Shown: piece after piece, positions 13,905 to 14,461 of the stretch
Layout: every line of letters starts with the position of its first letter
How positions within the stretch are numbered: position 1 is the first letter of the stretch
Assembly: GCA_002712945.1 (NCBI GenBank)
Contig: PAVA01000031.1
Span: 1-14,461 of the forward strand
Direction: 5' to 3'
Source: Citromicrobium sp.
Lineage (GTDB): Bacteria; Pseudomonadota; Alphaproteobacteria; Sphingomonadales; Sphingomonadaceae
DNA length: 14,461 nt
Made by a program: the position numbers and the translations under genes
Notes under the pieces: model-generated
Told to the model about the DNA's origin: nothing
Databases searched by the model: none
The model's input: only the letters and a program-made list of their open reading frames with translations

Positions 13905-14461
13905 ATGCGTAAGAGAACCGTGGAACCGGCCACCCAAGGCACGAGCCGCTCGGGAGGCCTTGCCAGACGTCTGCTGAGCCGTCTGTTACAAAGCCACATC
14001 ACCAACGGCGTGCTGGACGTGACCTTCGCCGATGGTGGGACCGAGCGCTTCGGATCGCCCGAAAGGGCGTCGCTCGAGGTCGCAATCCGCTTCACCGACC
14101 GCCGCGTGCCGCGCGAGATCCTGCTCGATCCGGCGCTGGGTGCAGCCGAGGCTTTCATGGACGGCCGCCTGACGATCGAGCGCGGCGATGTGATGGACAT
14201 GGTCGATCTGTTCACACGCAATGCCCCATGGGAGGCGGGTGCGCGCTACACGCGGCCCCATGCGCTCAAGAAGATCGCCAACCGCATCGCCTTCCACGGC
14301 GAGCAGGTGAACAACGCCGTGCGCTCGCGCGCGAATGTCTCGCACCACTACGACATCGGCAATGATCTCTACCGGCTGATGCTCGATGCCGAGCACATGC
14401 AGTATAGCTGCGCCTATTGGGACGATGGCGTCGAAACATTGACCGGCGCGCAGGAGGCCAA
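13905..14461 (+). CDS. cfa: Cyclopropane-fatty-acyl-phospholipid synthase, N-terminal part (cut by window edge)
   Basis: Partial gene: 185 codons from ATG 13905 (GGAG 10 nt upstream) run open to the right edge; the frame upstream is closed by the stop of the 85-residue gene. The protein starts MRKRTVEPATQGTSRSGG, then the Cfa N-terminal lipid-binding region with LLSRLLQSHITNGVLDVTF, RFTDRRVPREILLDP and AAEAFMDGRLTIERGDV. The catalytic part begins with NVSHHYDIGNDLYRLMLD (144-161) and MQYSCAYWDDG (165-175), signature segments of CFA synthases and mycolic-acid-type relatives. It transfers a methylene from SAM across double bonds of membrane phospholipid acyl chains, usually in stationary phase or acid stress. 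The SAM-binding motif lies beyond the window. Confidence 0.92.
   Translation, partial: MRKRTVEPATQGTSRSGGLARRLLSRLLQSHITNGVLDVTFADGGTERFGSPERASLEVAIRFTDRRVPREILLDPALGAAEAFMDGRLTIERGDVMDMVDLFTRNAPWEAGARYTRPHALKKIANRIAFHGEQVNNAVRSRANVSHHYDIGNDLYRLMLDAEHMQYSCAYWDDGVETLTGAQEA

Overview
The window is GC-rich, densely coding chromosomal DNA of an alphaproteobacterium. Gene order and protein style (dapA near smpB with a divergent soluble lytic transglycosylase, a greB pair, an IalB-like secreted protein, many small overlapping operons) suggest Sphingomonadales, probably Erythrobacteraceae. That placement is inference from recognised protein families, not from a search. I see no tRNA, rRNA, CRISPR array, insertion sequence, prophage gene or replication origin, and no stretch above 300 bases without a gene.

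Region 1 (1-3015, minus strand) reads as one operon in the order dapA, a DUF885-like metallopeptidase lipoprotein, smpB, and the start of a DUF2062 membrane protein cut by the window edge. It combines lysine/diaminopimelate synthesis, trans-translation and envelope functions. Divergent from it (3123-6081, plus strand) are a Slt-type soluble lytic transglycosylase, greB and an IalB-like secreted protein translationally coupled to greB. Two stacked hairpins (6095-6153) separate this group from a convergent gene for a small outer-membrane beta-barrel protein.

Region 2 (7077-9956, plus strand) carries rlmN (23S rRNA/tRNA methyltransferase), an exported BAAT-type alpha/beta hydrolase and a class I SAM methyltransferase. 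The last two overlap by ATGA. The methyltransferase converges on an APC-family permease gene (minus strand), and the two share the palindromic tetramer CTAG as their stop codons.

Region 3 (11279-13508, plus strand) is the most interesting part. It is a tight three-gene operon with ATGA overlaps: a pteridine-reductase/FolM-like SDR, a four-helix membrane cytochrome b, and a sulfite-oxidase-fold molybdopterin protein with both a twin-arginine motif and a lipobox. It looks like a periplasmic molybdoenzyme with its own membrane electron-transfer partner, analogous in layout to MsrPQ but with a different cytochrome and an extra pterin-type reductase. The substrate is unknown. The window ends with an 85-residue protein of unknown function and the first 185 codons of a cyclopropane-fatty-acid synthase.

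Most of the window is ordinary core genome. The items worth a second look are the pterin/molybdopterin/cytochrome operon, a GC hairpin abutting the smpB start codon, a dyad over the presumed promoter of the hydrolase gene, and the CTAG-overlapped convergent gene ends.
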